Assembly: GCF_000237925.1 (NCBI RefSeq)
Contig: NW_017386000.1
Coordinates: 186,001 to 250,000, forward strand
Source: Schistosoma mansoni
Taxonomy: Eukaryota > Platyhelminthes > Trematoda > Strigeidida > Schistosomatidae
Length of the DNA: 64,000 nt
Direction: 5' to 3'
The notes under the pieces were generated by a model. It did no database searches and was not told the DNA's origin. It saw only the letters and a program-made list of their open reading frames with translations. The translations under genes and the position numbers were made by a program. Positions 61,173-64,000 of this stretch are shown here, in pieces (within the stretch, counting starts at the first letter, position 1; every line of letters begins with the position of its first letter).

Positions 61173-62011
61173 ATTTAGCATCAGAACAAATTTTCAGCAA
61201 CTTCTCCCGTTAATTAACTAAGCCTTGTTTTTTTTATATTACCAAGCTGTTATTTGTCTATGTAGTTCCATACTCACTGGTATGATGGCTGACCAGGTCA
61301 TAAAACCTGAAATTTCAATGGCTTTCAAATTTAAAGAGTTTATAAATTATAGGACCTCCAGAAAATAAACTGAGTCGCTCTGGGTTCACGTAGGTTGTTT
61401 GGATAAAAACATCACTACCAGTCACTTCGACTGTCATTGCTGCTCTTTATATTGCAATCAAGCGTTTAGTGTTGCTTAAGCATCAACAATGGTTCTTTTT
61501 GTCGCCTTGTGCACAATTACCTTAGTGTTGCTCACACAACATCTAACTACTGTTACTAAATACTTAAGCTTAGGTATCAATAATCATAGATTACCAAATA
61601 TTACCATACATGTTGATTAATTATCCCTACCAAAGTCGGCTGCGATTCAACCTATCAGTCATACAGAGAGGCAAAATGTGATGAATATCTTTTAATGTCC
61701 ACGTTTCAAGTTTCCCCTTATATTAAGAGGAGTGATCAATTTTAATCAAATATCAAGCTAAAAACGCAGCCTACTGAATTATGTAGTGAGGTTGTGATAC
61801 CGGCTTGTGAATCAGACCGTCAAGATTAGCAGTTAAAAATGAAACAATACTCTACTGGTTTCACTGCTAGTTGTATGATATATAAATCTGTAAGAGCGAA
61901 ACTAATAAGTCATCGAACTCATATGAATAGGAACAATGTTCCTGAAACCTATATTGTCATGTATGTTTGCATGACTATTCTCTAATTTCTAATAGATTTC
62001 TTTATTTGTAG

Positions 62012-62080
62012 GGATTAGGATTATATATAATCAGCCACAACATGCGATTTTAAGTGACCATAGAAATATTCCCCAAGAAG
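62012..62080 (+). CDS. Candidate internal exon, unidentified
   Basis: TTTCTTTATTTGTAG precedes and GTAAGTACG follows. One frame is open across the exon (RIIYNQPQHAILSDHRNIPQ). The splice signals are good, but no neighbour exon with matching phase was found. Positions 61173-62011 and 62081-62820 show nothing else. Confidence 0.35.
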
Positions 62081-62820
62081 GTAAGTACGTATTTGCACCC
62101 TTTACTTTATCATAAGTTTCCTACTGTTAGAAATTAGGTTGTTTATTTTTTCATGTTATTTGGGAAATAAAAAATTAGTTGAATAGTCGATAGATTCCAA
62201 ACAATCTAACATTTATGTTCCTCATTCTGGACACCTAGAAAGATAGTATTCTGTCTGTAAAAATCATCTATAAATTATTTAATACTACATTCACTTAGTC
62301 TGTGTTTTTTAAGCTGTGTTCGCTATGAATAGCCTGTCACTTTTTATAAGTCTCCAAAACCTCTCACTCAGTCGGTTGTGTTCGAAATCCCTAAGTTGTT
62401 TAATATGTGATTTAGTTGAATTACTGCTCTTAAAACTTTTCTCAACTACACCAATCAAGGCTAAGTGCGGTTTCAGAGAGATCTTTGCTCTAAATAGTTA
62501 GTCTACATATAACCCTGATTTTTTTGTGCATTCCGAGTTTTCTAAATACTGAGGTCAGTCAGTCATAAGCAGCGTAGAACCTGGAGTATATATGGATCAG
62601 CCTAGGCTATCACGCTACTCTAGCATAGTAAGATGTAATTGTCAAGATATCTCAGGGTAGTAAAAGTGATAGTATAGACATATATAACTTCCAAGGTAAG
62701 TGAAATAGTCGAAGCACTTAATATCGAAAATGCGTTACATATATCGAAAGTGCTAAACAATAGTTTTCAGTCAACCTTTCACTTATAGTTGGCTCTTATT
62801 TGATAAATGGAACTAGTATA

Positions 62821-63333
62821 TTATTTATTTGAACACAAACATTGGTACAGAGGGGCACCGAATACATATGCACCACACAAGCCACATGATTTGTGAGTAT
62901 GCTGTGATACTACCCTGGTGCCCAAACCGAAACAGGTGGTTTTCTTAGGGGGCCACACCCGGGACCTTCAACCTAAAGTTCTGACCCACAAGGCAGTGGA
63001 GCAATGTCAGGAGATGCAGTCCCATGGTAGCCGGTGACTAAGAATAGGTTCATAAGCCATTTGTTACCTCAGGATTCTGGAGCCCATGTGCATAATTGGT
63101 TTGAAATAAGGGTTTTCCAACTCCACTAGATGGACTTTCCGTATCCACCAACCCGGTTGAAACACAGGACATTCGCTTTGCTTCCTCTCAATTTCGTAAA
63201 CAACACCCCCACCGTGAGAAGGCAGTGAGCAGGACTTCTCTGGCAGTGGCTGTATACACGTGGCCATGTGGAAGCATTTTAAGAGGGAGAGTGAACTCTC
63301 TCCACCCTCGGACGTACCAGGGCATTTGGGGGC
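62821..63333 (-). repeat. Roughly 500-bp interspersed repeat, full copy (minus)
   Basis: Same layout as 45276-45793 in reverse: tail complement at 62821, 5' end at about 63333 (CCAGGGCATTTGGGGG). Confidence 0.8.
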
Positions 63334-63489
63334 AGTAAGTGTTATAATCTGGAAAGTTTGGTAAGGTACAATCTACTGGCAGATGCCTTGGTACATAGGA
63401 AGAACTGTAGGAAATCGAACGTGGATTAGGAAATGCTTTAAGTAAAAATACAGTCGTTTAGTAGGAATGAGCTCGAATTGCTTTATTCT

Positions 63490-63742
63490 CTACTTTCTAC
63501 GTTCAGAGTCAATGGAACTATATCAGGACTGGCATTTATTCAGACCCCGATGGTTATTTACTAATGATTTAATCTACTGTAACATGTATGCCGACTTAGG
63601 CCAATGCATCATTATATCTGGCTCTACGTCATTACCGTCTGGCGCTGAGTTCAGCTCAGTATCCTTTCAATATCATTCTCAGATACGATATTATAAACTA
63701 AAAAAGTTCGTAAGGTCATTTAATCGCTTCAGTAATAAGTGA
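63490..63742 (+). CDS. Candidate terminal exon, unidentified
   Basis: After a pyrimidine-rich tract and CTACGTTCAG, the frame reads SMELYQDWHLFRPRWLFTND and ends SFNRFSNK and TGA. It looks protein-like but matches no family known to me. The remaining 63743-64000 shows nothing. Confidence 0.3.
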
Positions 63743-64000
63743 CTCAACGTGGAAGTTCATCAGTAAAATAAGTAAAATGCTTCCAAGCAACTGGAGTCCT
63801 TCTTAAACGATACCCCAGCGTCGCTTAAATGTCATCAACACCCGTTAAAAGTAATGAACTAAGTTTTAATAGTGGGACATAATAAAAAAAACATTCCGCG
63901 CCCATGAGTATTTGACCTTCCAAGTGTAAAACTCGGATGTGGTCGTCGTACACGGTATACCGCAAGCTTCATTGTGTTTGTCCCAGAAGTCACTATATGC

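Noticed and set aside
1-64000. CRISPR arrays, bacterial operons, rRNA genes
   Set aside because: No regularly spaced direct repeats, no polycistronic gene runs and no rRNA-like blocks were seen; the window is eukaryotic nuclear DNA.

Overview
The window is AT-rich, repeat-laden invertebrate DNA. It very probably comes from a schistosomatid blood fluke (Schistosoma or a close relative). The evidence is a cluster of 34-37 bp introns at the 5' end of one gene, followed by kilobase introns; many decayed RTE-like and CR1/jockey-like LINEs of the kind known from schistosomes; a Penelope-like element; a tRNA-related SINE resembling the Sm-alpha family; and an LTR element of the CsRn1/Boudicca type. 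There are no bacterial-style operons, no CRISPR arrays, and no rRNA or tRNA gene that I could support.

Three host genes can be read exon by exon with splice phases that fit. (1) 6382-14690, minus: the 5' part of a TADA2B-like SAGA adaptor, with ZZ finger, SANT domain and conserved ADA2 core blocks. A long insert carrying one canonical and one degenerate AT-hook splits the core. The 3' exons, including any SWIRM domain, were not found. (2) 44149-47094, plus: INO80C/IES6, two exons, with a YL1 C-terminal domain. (3) 47164-50721, minus: MRPL12 (mitochondrial bL12), three exons. Genes 2 and 3 are convergent, with stop codons 69 bp apart. Weaker exon candidates without a recognised family lie at 29409-30865, 62012-62080 and 63490-63742. 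One more is an open frame split between 35558-35672 and 41011-41206.

The rest is mostly mobile DNA. Positions 600-6030 hold an inverted duplication around an assembly gap, then a nest of RTE fragments. The TADA2B introns hold two more RTE copies. Positions 15.5-31.3 kb are dominated by minus-strand CR1-like LINEs, one of which has a PHD-finger ORF1. Positions 32.0-35.1 kb hold a Penelope-like element, an RTE end and a gypsy fragment. Positions 35673-41010 hold a young, structurally complete Ty3/gypsy element: 326-bp LTRs differing at 3 sites, a 4-bp target duplication, a PBS resembling tRNA-Trp, and intact gag and pol. Positions 41.6-42.4 kb hold a second LTR and a LINE 3' end. Positions 52.4-56.3 kb hold two more minus-strand LINE copies.

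The observations I value most are: the ADA2 protein split by an AT-hook-bearing insert; the young LTR insertion inside an open frame that reads straight through when the element is removed; a roughly 500-bp repeat family sharing its 3' tail with the RTE-type LINE, as expected of a LINE-dependent parasite element; a target-duplication-bounded chimeric insertion at 2872-3199; and the inverted duplication around the gap. I did not find a clearly new multi-gene system.
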